Source: Lacisediminimonas profundi (GTDB lineage Bacteria > Pseudomonadota > Gammaproteobacteria > Burkholderiales > Burkholderiaceae_D). Taken from it: a DNA stretch of 64,000 nt. Within the stretch, counting starts at the first letter, position 1, and each line of letters opens with the position of its first letter. Under the pieces are notes generated by a model. The model had not been told where the DNA came from and searched no databases. It saw only the letters and a program-made list of their open reading frames with translations. The DNA lies in NCBI RefSeq assembly GCF_008831265.1, contig NZ_VTTH01000007.1, positions 186,001 through 250,000 of the forward strand. The letters are read 5' to 3'. A program made the translations under genes and the position numbers. Of the stretch, positions 42,625-50,601 are shown piece by piece.

Positions 42625-44492
42625 GCCAGAAACTCTTTGAGTCGATCCGGCGACCAAATCTGATTGACCAATCGGCGAACCACTTCTCTGCGCTCCAACT
42701 GCTGATCCTTGCCGTATTTCTCATACGGTTTGAACGACAAGCCTTTGGTCGTACGAAACTGCTTGAATTGGGGTTCGTGTTCATATGCAGCAGCGGTGAG
42801 ACTCGCCGCATACAGGTTTTGCTTCGCGTAGTGGGGCGCCTTCAGATTGAATGGCTTGTCCTGAAGACTACGGTTTACATCGGCAGGCAGGAGCAGCAAA
42901 CCAGCTACTTGATTTCGCCAGTCCTGAAACTCTTGTTGCGATGAGCATTCGTGCTTGTAGCGATCGTAATCGTCTGCCCAAATGTGTTCAATGTCGCATG
43001 GGTTTTTTGTGTCTCGATCAACGTACTTATCGAAAAGGTCAGGTTTCCCTGAACCTACTTCAACGTAAGTGGTGATGCGGGCGAGAAGGTGATAAATGTA
43101 ACGGCGGCTGAACTGATTGAGACCAAGCCCCTCGATGCCAGTACGGCCTCTGGCTACGCTGCCTTCAAAGGTCACGTCATCTTCCGCCAGCTTGTTGGTC
43201 AGGATCGCGACCAATTCAGGCAGCGGTTTCTCCCGAATCTCCTTGCACAGCAGGTACATCGCATAACTAGTGCTCGAATACCCCACTCGGATGTAATTAA
43301 CTGTGCGCCGCATCAACCAGATGTCAAGGTAGGTCGCCGTAGCCGCCATCTTGCGTTGGACGGTATTGTCATCATCCTTGATGGTAAGCGGTGCAAGCAG
43401 CACCGTGTTCTGCCAAGTGAATTCATTATGTGCGTTGTAGAACACAGCTTCAAGACCAGGCGTGTAGGCGAGACTAGCGCTGAGTATTTTCCGATAGGCC
43501 TTGCCGAAAAAAGGAAAGTGCTCCGTTATCAGCGAAAGATTTTCTGTCTCGTCGCCGATCTGCAAGCGCACGCGGTTGTCACGCGCCCATCGATGGAACA
43601 CCGAGCCAATCAATTCCCAATCTTTATCGGTGGAACCAGCCTTGCGTTCACGGATGCTTTCCGCGAATTGTGCACGGAACCAAGCCTTGATGCAGTTGGC
43701 GTCGCGCTCCGGTTCATTGGCGTGATTCCATGAAATTAGTTCCAGTACCTGGCTCTTCCATACCTGATTAGCATTACGCCGTTTACCTTCCTCTGTAATA
43801 GGTGCAAGGAGGTAGGCTTTGAGCATATCGACTGGGCTGAGTGGCTTGCCACGGTCGTTCATGGTCTCAAATATTGCATAGGCGTAATTGTCGTTATCCG
43901 TAGCGATCTCGATCAACCCGACCTTGTTTAACAACCAATAGATGAAATGCGGTAACGCATCATTCAATTCTCCGACCAAATCCATCTGCACAATGTTCTG
44001 ATAACGGGCGTACATGGTTTGGATGGATTCGTCCTTGCCATCTGGATTGAATGGCGCGGAATGGAATAAGGCCTCGATGACCGGCAAGCGCTCAGGGATA
44101 CTGAGATTAAACAATGGGTCGCCGTATGGCGCGGAGTAGATGAGCGGTGCAAGACTGCCGACAACGGTCAATGCTTGTACCTTGGCAGCATTATGCAGAT
44201 AGATCAATAACAGAGTTAGCGAAGTTACGCGCTGCTGACCATCCACCAAATAATTCTTGCCATTACGTTTGCTGATGATGATCGAACCGAGGAAGTAATC
44301 TTCGTATTTACTCACCTCGCTCGTTTTGTGACCGGACTGATAGCAATTTAGAAATTTATCCCTGAGATCGATTAGCAGTTCCTCAATATTTTCTCGCTCC
44401 CACTTGTACTCGCGCTGGTACTCGTCAATAGAAAAAGATTGACTTTGCAGCAAATCCTTGACGGTACGATAATACGGAGTAATGGTGCTCAT
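42621..44492 (-). CDS. DUF262/DUF1524 protein (GmrSD-like) embedded in the type I restriction operon
   Basis: 623 residues. DUF262 at the N-terminus has SIDEYQREYKWE and the nucleotide-binding signature DGQQRVTSL at 84-92. The C-terminus has the DUF1524 HNH-like pattern (CDIEHIWADDYD, about 498-509, then NQVAGLLLLPADVNRSLQDKPF). This is the architecture of GmrSD/BrxU-type modification-dependent nucleases fused in one chain. It overlaps hsdS and hsdR by 4 bp each, so it is expressed with them. It may add type IV-style activity against modified phage DNA or accompany the Hsd complex. Confidence 0.85.
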   Translation of the reverse strand: MSTITPYYRTVKDLLQSQSFSIDEYQREYKWERENIEELLIDLRDKFLNCYQSGHKTSEVSKYEDYFLGSIIISKRNGKNYLVDGQQRVTSLTLLLIYLHNAAKVQALTVVGSLAPLIYSAPYGDPLFNLSIPERLPVIEALFHSAPFNPDGKDESIQTMYARYQNIVQMDLVGELNDALPHFIYWLLNKVGLIEIATDNDNYAYAIFETMNDRGKPLSPVDMLKAYLLAPITEEGKRRNANQVWKSQVLELISWNHANEPERDANCIKAWFRAQFAESIRERKAGSTDKDWELIGSVFHRWARDNRVRLQIGDETENLSLITEHFPFFGKAYRKILSASLAYTPGLEAVFYNAHNEFTWQNTVLLAPLTIKDDDNTVQRKMAATATYLDIWLMRRTVNYIRVGYSSTSYAMYLLCKEIREKPLPELVAILTNKLAEDDVTFEGSVARGRTGIEGLGLNQFSRRYIYHLLARITTYVEVGSGKPDLFDKYVDRDTKNPCDIEHIWADDYDRYKHECSSQQEFQDWRNQVAGLLLLPADVNRSLQDKPFNLKAPHYAKQNLYAASLTAAAYEHEPQFKQFRTTKGLSFKPYEKYGKDQQLERREVVRRLVNQIWSPDRLKEFLA

Positions 44493-45748
44493 ACGAGGCG
44501 AATCCTTCCAGTCAATAGTTCTTGCATCATGCCTTGCTTGATGATATAGGACTTGTCACGGCGTTGTTCGAGAGCAGCAAGTTCGGCATCCATATCGGAG
44601 AGAACGGTGGCGATGGCGGTTTGTTCAATCAACTCAGGAGCCAAAAATTCGAACGTGACGAAATCCTTTTGATACAAGTGATTTATGGTAGAGCCAGCAG
44701 TTATCCTCGAAAGGAAGTCATCAAATATCTTTGAAGTCAACACATAAAAAAAGAATAGAGGACTGAAAGACTCATTCAATGGCCTTATTACGTATACGCC
44801 ACTATTTAATGTGGCCGGCCCATTCAAATTTTTAACATAGCCGACTTTTCCAATTGTTCCGTCTTTGGTTAGCAGGACATCACCATTTCTAAGCTGTATA
44901 TTTCTGTCTTGGCTATAGCGCCATTGATCAACAAAATGACAGCTCGACCAATCAACTTGGCCATTCAAAAAATCCGTCCCAGTAACCAAGTAATATGCGC
45001 CGCTAGTCAAATATTCTGCAGTAGTCAATGCTTGCCAACCGATTCGAGCTTTCAATGAGGCATGCTTGGCCATATTGACCACCTCCCACTCCCCACTAAA
45101 ACCCGGCAGGCGTGTCTGTCCGGTGAGGAGCTGCTGCATGGCGGCCTGTTTGATGTTGCGCTTCTTGGCGATCAGTCGATCCAGTGAATCGAGCAGGACA
45201 TCGACGTCTGATAGGGCGGCGGCGATGGCACGTTGTTCGTAAATCGGCGGGAACGGTATCGCTATCTTCCTAATCAACTCAGTATTGAGATTTGGTTGCC
45301 CGTTGCCTGTTGCAACGACTTCGCGCAAATACTTCGTCTTCGTGTTGAAGTATTGGCAAACAAACTCCTTGTCTCCGATCCGCTGACCAGTTATGGCTGC
45401 AATACCGTCATTCGCACAACAGGTTGTGCCAAGAATCTTGGCAACACCGAGAGTCGCGCCGCTGTTTGCGATTATCATCGTTCCTTTGGTTAATGTGCGG
45501 CTATGCTTCGAGCCTTCTTCCGTAAGGAATCCCGCGGTTTCCGTAACATATATTTGATGATCTTCGATGTTTGTAAGAGCAGCGACGGTTAGCCAACGAA
45601 TAAAGCTGCCTCCGAAATATCTTGAGTCACCTGCTGGCCTTGGTGAACCTCCCCTCACGACACGTCCGAGATCTTCTAGTAGCCTCACATCCCAATTCTC
45701 AGGAATTATCCCAGCCTCGGTAAGTTTGTAACCTGGCGTCACTTCCAC
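44489..45748 (-). CDS. hsdS: Type I restriction enzyme specificity subunit (HsdS)
   Basis: 419 residues with two target recognition domains (about 15-170 and 215-375). Each is followed by a conserved helical repeat (IYEQRAIAAALSDVDVLLDSL.. and LIEQTAIATVLSDMDAELAAL..) ending in QLLTGQTRLP and ELLTGRIRLV. The two TRDs differ, so the target is a bipartite asymmetric site that cannot be predicted here. It overlaps hsdM by 10 bp upstream and the DUF262 gene by 4 bp. Confidence 0.95.
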   Translation of the reverse strand: MEVTPGYKLTEAGIIPENWDVRLLEDLGRVVRGGSPRPAGDSRYFGGSFIRWLTVAALTNIEDHQIYVTETAGFLTEEGSKHSRTLTKGTMIIANSGATLGVAKILGTTCCANDGIAAITGQRIGDKEFVCQYFNTKTKYLREVVATGNGQPNLNTELIRKIAIPFPPIYEQRAIAAALSDVDVLLDSLDRLIAKKRNIKQAAMQQLLTGQTRLPGFSGEWEVVNMAKHASLKARIGWQALTTAEYLTSGAYYLVTGTDFLNGQVDWSSCHFVDQWRYSQDRNIQLRNGDVLLTKDGTIGKVGYVKNLNGPATLNSGVYVIRPLNESFSPLFFFYVLTSKIFDDFLSRITAGSTINHLYQKDFVTFEFLAPELIEQTAIATVLSDMDAELAALEQRRDKSYIIKQGMMQELLTGRIRLV

Positions 45749-48204
45749 GCGATCCCCATTTTCTCTAGATGCTCGTCCACGCGAGTTGAAAGCACTTCCA
45801 CTTCATCATTTATTCGCGGCAGCGGTATCGCATAGCGTTCAGCCAGCTCACGAATGCGCCCCGTCAAGGTCTGCGACACACGATCCAGTTCACCTTGCAC
45901 CTCAGCCGCCAACGTGCCGATCCACTTGTCGTCCACCACAAGCGTTTTGACTTCATCTTCAGTGAGCTGCCCATATTTGGCTGCGACCTTGGTAATCAGC
46001 GCATCTTGTGCCGCTTTGATTCTGCTGCTGGTATCCGCCTCTATGTCAATAAGGCCAAGGTAGGTTTGCAAGCCTTGGCGTTCATCAACTAGTTCCTTGT
46101 CGCCCTTGATTTCTTTCAGCCTTGCGGCGATCGATGCTTTGGTGAGTTTGTCCTTGTCGTTCTTAGCATCTTCAAACAACCCGCCTTCACCACCATGCTC
46201 CTCGGCCATTTCTTCCAACTGCTGCACTAGCCCAGCAAGTTCCGCCTCCATCGTCTCGATGGCTGTTTGTTCTTTTGCGTAGTAGCGGGCGATGACGAGA
46301 CCTGGCGGGACAAGCTCAGCGGCGTATTTCTTTTTGCCGACAACAAAATCAGGCTTGGCCTTTGTTTTTCTGGCCTTGTCGTCCACGATGAGTCGGGGTT
46401 GCGCGGCTTCGACCCAGCCATCGGCGACAATCAGGTAACAGTCATCTTGGATGGTCTCGCTCCAGTAATCCATCAAGTGCTGATAAACGTCGTAGGCATC
46501 TAGCAGGGGCGCATGTTCAAATTTGACGAGCAGTGACTCGGCTACGGTTTCGATCAGCGCCTTTGGGTGACTGTCCTGGTTCAATCCTTTCAAGAGTGGG
46601 GTATTGACTGCCCTCCACTTGTCGAAAAGCTGCGTGGCCTTGGCGTTGAATGCGGTGAACTCCTCGTGGGCGAAGATCGTTGGCTTGATGTCGGCAGCAG
46701 GAATCCGCAATTCGCTATACCGCGGACGGCTTTCCTTGAACAGTGCAGCACGCACAGCGGGAAGGACTTCCCAGTAGCGCTGAAGTGCATCAAGGTCTCG
46801 ATTGGGGATGCCGCCACGCAGGTGGCCTTCGATGTCTTGTAGGTCTTCAGGCTCAGTGCTGTCGATATACCGTGGCAGGTTGAGGTTGTAGTCGTTCCTG
46901 GCGTCGCTGATCTCGGCCACCGGCACCATGCGGGCATAGCCGGGAATTTCTACCTGTCGCGTGAAGCTATCCACGATTCGGTGGATGTCTTGATCACGCA
47001 GGCGATTTTTGGGGCCGTCTTTGCGAAAACCCTTGGACGCATCGACCATGAAGATACCCTTGCGGGCATTTGCGCCTTCTTTGTCCAGAACGATGATGCA
47101 CGCGGGGATGCCTGTGCCGTAGAAGAGGTTGGCAGGTAAGCCAATGATGCCCTTGATGACGCCGCGCTGGATCAGGTTCTTGCGAATTGCGCCTTCGGCG
47201 TTACCCCGAAAGAGTACACCGTGCGGCAAGATGCACGCGCCTTTGCCGGTGGATTTGATAGAGCGCAGGATGTGCAGCAGGTAAGCATAGTCGCCCTGTT
47301 TGCCTGGGGGGATGCCATAGCCATCAAATCGACCATAGGGATCCTCGCCAGGGTTCAGACCCGTACTCCAGCGTTTGTCACTAAACGGGGGATTGGCGAC
47401 GACGTAGTCAAAGGTCTTGAGGCCCTCGCCATTTTTGCCGTCGGTGAAAAGCGGGTTGGCTAGGGTGTTGCCCTGCTTGATTTCTGCCGTTGCGTAGTCG
47501 TGCAGGATCATGTTCATGCGTGCCAGGCCCGCGGTGGCATTATCTTTCTCTTGCCCGTAGAGCGTGACCTTCACGTCCTTGCCGCGATGCGCCTCTTCGC
47601 CGATTTTCAGGAGCAGAGAGCCGGAGCCGCAGGTAGGGTCGTAGACAGTTGTGTTGTTGGTTGTCTGTGCATTGCGGATTCCCAGCACCTGCGCCAAGAT
47701 ACGGCTAACTTCCGCGGGGGTGTAAAACTGTCCCTTGCTCTTGCCACTTTCTGTGGCGAAGTGACGCATCAAGTATTCGTAGGCATCACCAAGCAGGTCA
47801 TCGCCGTCCGCGCGATTCTGTGAGAAGTCCAGTGCCGGGTTTTCAAAAATCGCAATCAGGTTGGTGAGGCGGTCGACCTTTTCTTTACCATCGCCCAGCT
47901 TGGCTGGGTCATTGAAGTCGGGCATGTCCGACAATTTGTTGGCAAGCGCCAGTGGGCCAAGAATCTTGGTGTTGATCTGGTTGCCAATATCCGATGTGCC
48001 CTTGAGCGCCACCATATCGGCAAAGCTTGCCCCTTGGGGAATTGAGATGGGTGCGTATGGCTGACCAGCGAATTTATCACTGATGTACTTCACAAACAGC
48101 AAGACGAGGACGTAATCCTTGTACTGGCTGGCGTCCATTCCACCCCGTAGTTCGTCGCATGATGCCCACAGGGAGGAATAGAGTTCCGATTTCTTCAGTG
48201 CCAT
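45739..48204 (-). CDS. hsdM: Type I restriction N6-adenine methyltransferase subunit (HsdM), long form
   Basis: 821 residues, longer than the usual ~500-540. An N-terminal helical domain is followed by the methyltransferase core with motif I DPTCGSGSLLL (189-199) and catalytic NPPF (271-274). After about residue 480 there is an extra ~340-residue C-terminal part with helical and coiled stretches (MEAELAGLVQQLEEMAEEHGGEGG..., LTKASIAARLKEIKGD). It methylates adenine with HsdS, protecting host DNA. It is first in the five-gene operon and divergent from the HEPN-like gene. Confidence 0.95.
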   Translation of the reverse strand: MALKKSELYSSLWASCDELRGGMDASQYKDYVLVLLFVKYISDKFAGQPYAPISIPQGASFADMVALKGTSDIGNQINTKILGPLALANKLSDMPDFNDPAKLGDGKEKVDRLTNLIAIFENPALDFSQNRADGDDLLGDAYEYLMRHFATESGKSKGQFYTPAEVSRILAQVLGIRNAQTTNNTTVYDPTCGSGSLLLKIGEEAHRGKDVKVTLYGQEKDNATAGLARMNMILHDYATAEIKQGNTLANPLFTDGKNGEGLKTFDYVVANPPFSDKRWSTGLNPGEDPYGRFDGYGIPPGKQGDYAYLLHILRSIKSTGKGACILPHGVLFRGNAEGAIRKNLIQRGVIKGIIGLPANLFYGTGIPACIIVLDKEGANARKGIFMVDASKGFRKDGPKNRLRDQDIHRIVDSFTRQVEIPGYARMVPVAEISDARNDYNLNLPRYIDSTEPEDLQDIEGHLRGGIPNRDLDALQRYWEVLPAVRAALFKESRPRYSELRIPAADIKPTIFAHEEFTAFNAKATQLFDKWRAVNTPLLKGLNQDSHPKALIETVAESLLVKFEHAPLLDAYDVYQHLMDYWSETIQDDCYLIVADGWVEAAQPRLIVDDKARKTKAKPDFVVGKKKYAAELVPPGLVIARYYAKEQTAIETMEAELAGLVQQLEEMAEEHGGEGGLFEDAKNDKDKLTKASIAARLKEIKGDKELVDERQGLQTYLGLIDIEADTSSRIKAAQDALITKVAAKYGQLTEDEVKTLVVDDKWIGTLAAEVQGELDRVSQTLTGRIRELAERYAIPLPRINDEVEVLSTRVDEHLEKMGIAWK

Positions 48205-48537
48205 TTCGGGATTTCTTCTTTCGATGATTCGGTGCTGCTATTTAATCGGCCAACCTCATCAATCGCCCCGGAGCGCGATGGCCACGAGTACGAGCGTGGG
48301 ACTGGCGCGGAGGGGCCGGGGTCGGCCAGCTGGAAAAGCCTTAGCTGCTTCGGGGGTTGTTTCGTGATGCTTACCAGAAAGATTCATTCTAGTTAATTTT
48401 GACCGCCTTGGGCACAATGGTCGGCAGAGGCTGCTCCGTCTGAGATCGGGATGGCTGGAAGCAAGGCTTCCATTTCGGTTTTTTCGCTTGCCACACACGC
48501 CATCGGCAACAAGCAATCTAAGGTGAGTAAGGACTCA

Positions 48538-49032
48538 ATGCAACCGCAACCAAGCTGTGAAATCAGGAGCGCGAGGGAAGCAGTGGAAGCGGCTGGGGCG
48601 GAGCAATTGGGTCGGATCCTGTTCGAGTTCGGCAAATTCGAGATGGACGTCGCCCTTTGTGTAGTCTGGGCGTGCAGCGGCCAGCGTATGGACGTGCTTA
48701 CGGGCCAAGTGAACAACTCTTCGTTCGGCGATAAGCTCGACTTGCTTCGCCAATTGGTTGACCAGTACACTGCCCCCGACTCGTCAGCTTGGCGAGCTTA
48801 CGGCGACTGGTTGGCTCGCGCCGACGACATGCGTCGTTTGCGCAACCGCTTCGCCCATGGAAGATGGGGTGTCGACCCAAAGAGCCACGAGATCGTCAAT
48901 GTCGCCGGCGTTCCGACGTCACTTCACCAAAATGAAGTGCGATTCACGATAGAGGGTCTATCGGCTGTTATTGGCAATATTAAAGAATTGCGGGCGTCGC
49001 TGGCGCTGCTGCGAGAAGAATGGCCGCTCTAG
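48538..49032 (+). CDS. HEPN-like small protein
   Basis: 164 residues from the ATG at 48538, preceded by AAGGA. It is all-helical in appearance and carries RNRFAH (R102-x4-H107) in DDMRRLRNRFAHGRWG, the R-x4-6-H signature of HEPN RNases. It is divergent from hsdM over 333 bp and is the last gene before the right attachment repeat. HEPN proteins act as toxins or abortive-infection RNases. With only this motif, a structural HEPN is possible too. The open frame continues upstream to 48451 without start support. Confidence 0.6.
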   Translation: MQPQPSCEIRSAREAVEAAGAEQLGRILFEFGKFEMDVALCVVWACSGQRMDVLTGQVNNSSFGDKLDLLRQLVDQYTAPDSSAWRAYGDWLARADDMRRLRNRFAHGRWGVDPKSHEIVNVAGVPTSLHQNEVRFTIEGLSAVIGNIKELRASLALLREEWPL

Positions 49033-49284
49033 CTCAGCATCGACAGTCATGACTACCAAACTGCTTAATCGAGGGAACCGGGCTGATGAGCTACGCGTAC
49101 TTGCAGGAGAGACCTTTCAGACGTCCAAGAAAAAGCCCCACAGGTGAGTGCGGGGCCTAGAGTGACCAATTTATTCGGCAAGCCCCCACTGGTCTAGGGG
49201 ATGACTAAAGCGCCACCGAAGTAGCGGCCTCTTGCCTTATTGAATTTGTTCGTGTGTCCAATCCGGGCGTCAGAATCCCCTTCC

Positions 49285-49305
49285 GGTAGCACAGGGGTAG
49301 CACAG
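49285..49305 (+). promoter_or_regulatory. Paired GGTAGCACAG direct repeats, putative right integrase arm sites
   Basis: Copies are at 49285-49294 and 49296-49305, with one base between, matching the pair at 28808-28828 in sequence, spacing and orientation. They lie 49 bp inside the right attachment repeat. Confidence 0.6.
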
Positions 49306-49353
49306 GCTTGAAGTCGGAAAACAAAACTGCCTAAAACCGTCTGCTAAGTCTTT

Positions 49354-49409
49354 GATTTCAATGGTGCGGCTGGCTGGAATCGAACCAGCGACCCTTGGCT
49401 TCGGAGGCC
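49354..49409. repeat. Right attachment repeat (attR), 3' part of the intact tRNA-Arg
   Basis: Identical over 56 bp to 28637-28692. Here it continues into the full tRNA-Arg, so the island supplied or kept a complete 3' end for the gene. Confidence 0.93.
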
Positions 49410-49437
49410 AATACTCTATCCACTGAGCTACAGCCGC
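49362..49437 (-). tRNA. tRNA-Arg (anticodon CCG)
   Basis: 76 nt including an encoded CCA. The acceptor GCGGCTG pairs with CAGCCGC, the anticodon loop is CTCCGAA with anticodon CCG, and the T loop reads GGTTCGATTCC. It reads CGG arginine codons. It is the integration site of the island. Confidence 0.96.
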
Positions 49438-49642
49438 ATGAGGGGAACTTCGGGGTACTGCTGAAGAGGACTGCAGGATACCGGTTTTCGGGGTGATAGT
49501 CCACGGAAAGACCGTTTTTGGTGCCAAATCCCCGGCCTTGCGACTATAATCAAAGGTTTGCGATGTTGCGGCCATGTAACCCTTCCCGGCTCCGGGGACG
49601 GTCCGCGACACGACACGATTTCGAAAATAGTCTGAGGGAACA

Positions 49643-50506
49643 ATGAGCGACGCACACGACGAGCATCAATCCGCGATTAAAACGCCCAAGCAGCTCATTG
49701 CTGCGGTCCTGGCGGGATTTATCGTTCCGATCATCGCCATCATCCTGCTGGTGCAGTACGTGGCCAGCGATTCCAAGGTCGGCGCCGGTTCGAGCGGCCA
49801 GACCACCGAAGGGATCGCCGCGCGCATTGCGCCGGTTGCTGACCGTGGCTTCACGCTGAAAGATGCCAGCGGCCCGAAAGTGCTGCAGGGCGGCGAAGAA
49901 GTCTACAAGGCGGTTTGCCTGGCCTGCCACGCTACCGGCGCTGCCGGCGCACCGAAAACGGGTGATGCAGGCGCTTGGTCGGCGCGTATCGCACAGGGTT
50001 ACGACACCGTCCTGAAGAACGCGATTGCAGGCCTGCGCGGCATGCCTGCAAAAGGCGGCAATCCGGATCTCGACGATGTGGAAGTTGCCCGTGCCGTCGT
50101 ATTCATGGCCAACCAGTCGGGCGCCAAGTTCAAGGAACCTGAAGTGAAAGCTGCGCCGGCTGCGGCTGCGGCTTCCGCTCCTGCAGCGGCGACTCCTGCT
50201 GCCGCTGCAACGGCTCCGGCTGCCGCAGCGGCACCGGCACCAGCCAAAACCGCAGCCGCAGACGGCAAGAAAGTGTATGACACTGCCTGCATGGCCTGCC
50301 ACACCGCAGGTGTAGCCGGTGCTCCAAAGCTTGGTGACAAGGCCGCTTGGGCGCCCCGCGTCAAGCAGGGCAATGCCATCCTGTACGAGCACGCAATCAA
50401 GGGCTTCCAGGGCAAAGCGGGCATGATGCCTGCCAAAGGCGGCTCCGCTGCTTCGGACGATGAAGTCAAGGCTGCAGTCGACTACATGACTGCCGCAGCG
50501 AAGTAA
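49643..50506 (+). CDS. Dihaem cytochrome c5 family protein
   Basis: 287 residues. An N-terminal membrane anchor (about 18-42, uncleaved) is followed by a first class I cytochrome domain with CLACH (C92, C95, H96) and late Met in GLRGMPAKGG. A 40-residue Ala/Pro linker leads to a second domain with CMACH (C216, C219, H220) and GMMPAKGG. Each domain therefore has His-Met haem ligation. It carries electrons in the periplasm, probably to a terminal oxidase. A good AGGGA site precedes the ATG and a terminator follows. Confidence 0.93.
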   Translation: MSDAHDEHQSAIKTPKQLIAAVLAGFIVPIIAIILLVQYVASDSKVGAGSSGQTTEGIAARIAPVADRGFTLKDASGPKVLQGGEEVYKAVCLACHATGAAGAPKTGDAGAWSARIAQGYDTVLKNAIAGLRGMPAKGGNPDLDDVEVARAVVFMANQSGAKFKEPEVKAAPAAAAASAPAAATPAAAATAPAAAAAPAPAKTAAADGKKVYDTACMACHTAGVAGAPKLGDKAAWAPRVKQGNAILYEHAIKGFQGKAGMMPAKGGSAASDDEVKAAVDYMTAAAK

Positions 50507-50524
50507 GTAGTCTGCATACAGAGA

Positions 50525-50553
50525 AAAGCCGGCTTTCGAGCCGGCTTTTTTTA
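50525..50553 (+). terminator. Rho-independent terminator after cytochrome c5
   Basis: Stem AAAGCCGGCT, loop TTCG, AGCCGGCTTT, followed by TTTTT. It can also serve the convergent hipA gene in part. Confidence 0.93.
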
Positions 50554-50601
50554 TTCCCGCAGGGGAGCGGGGCCAGCTGCAACAAACATGGCTGGCGGCG
50601 C

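Larger units (their letters stand above)
28637..49409. mobile_element. tRNA-Arg-integrated genomic island with defence cargo
   Basis: The boundaries are the 56-bp direct repeats at 28637-28692 and 49354-49409. A tyrosine integrase lies just inside the left end, and paired GGTAGCACAG repeats occur near both ends. Inside are mobile-element relics, regulators, a cysteine peptidase-like gene and a type I restriction operon; no conjugation, phage structural or partition gene is recognised. It is therefore an integrative, probably non-self-transmissible island. Coordinates include both repeats; the exact crossover point within the repeat is unknown. Confidence 0.9.

Noticed and set aside
28637-49409. 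Prophage or conjugative element
   Set aside because: No capsid, tail, terminase, relaxase, type IV secretion or partition gene is recognisable between the attachment repeats.
49270-49611. Small minus-strand frame reading AVAQWIEYWPPKPRVAGSIPASR
   Set aside because: It is a read-through of the tRNA-Arg gene in a coding-like frame, not a protein gene.
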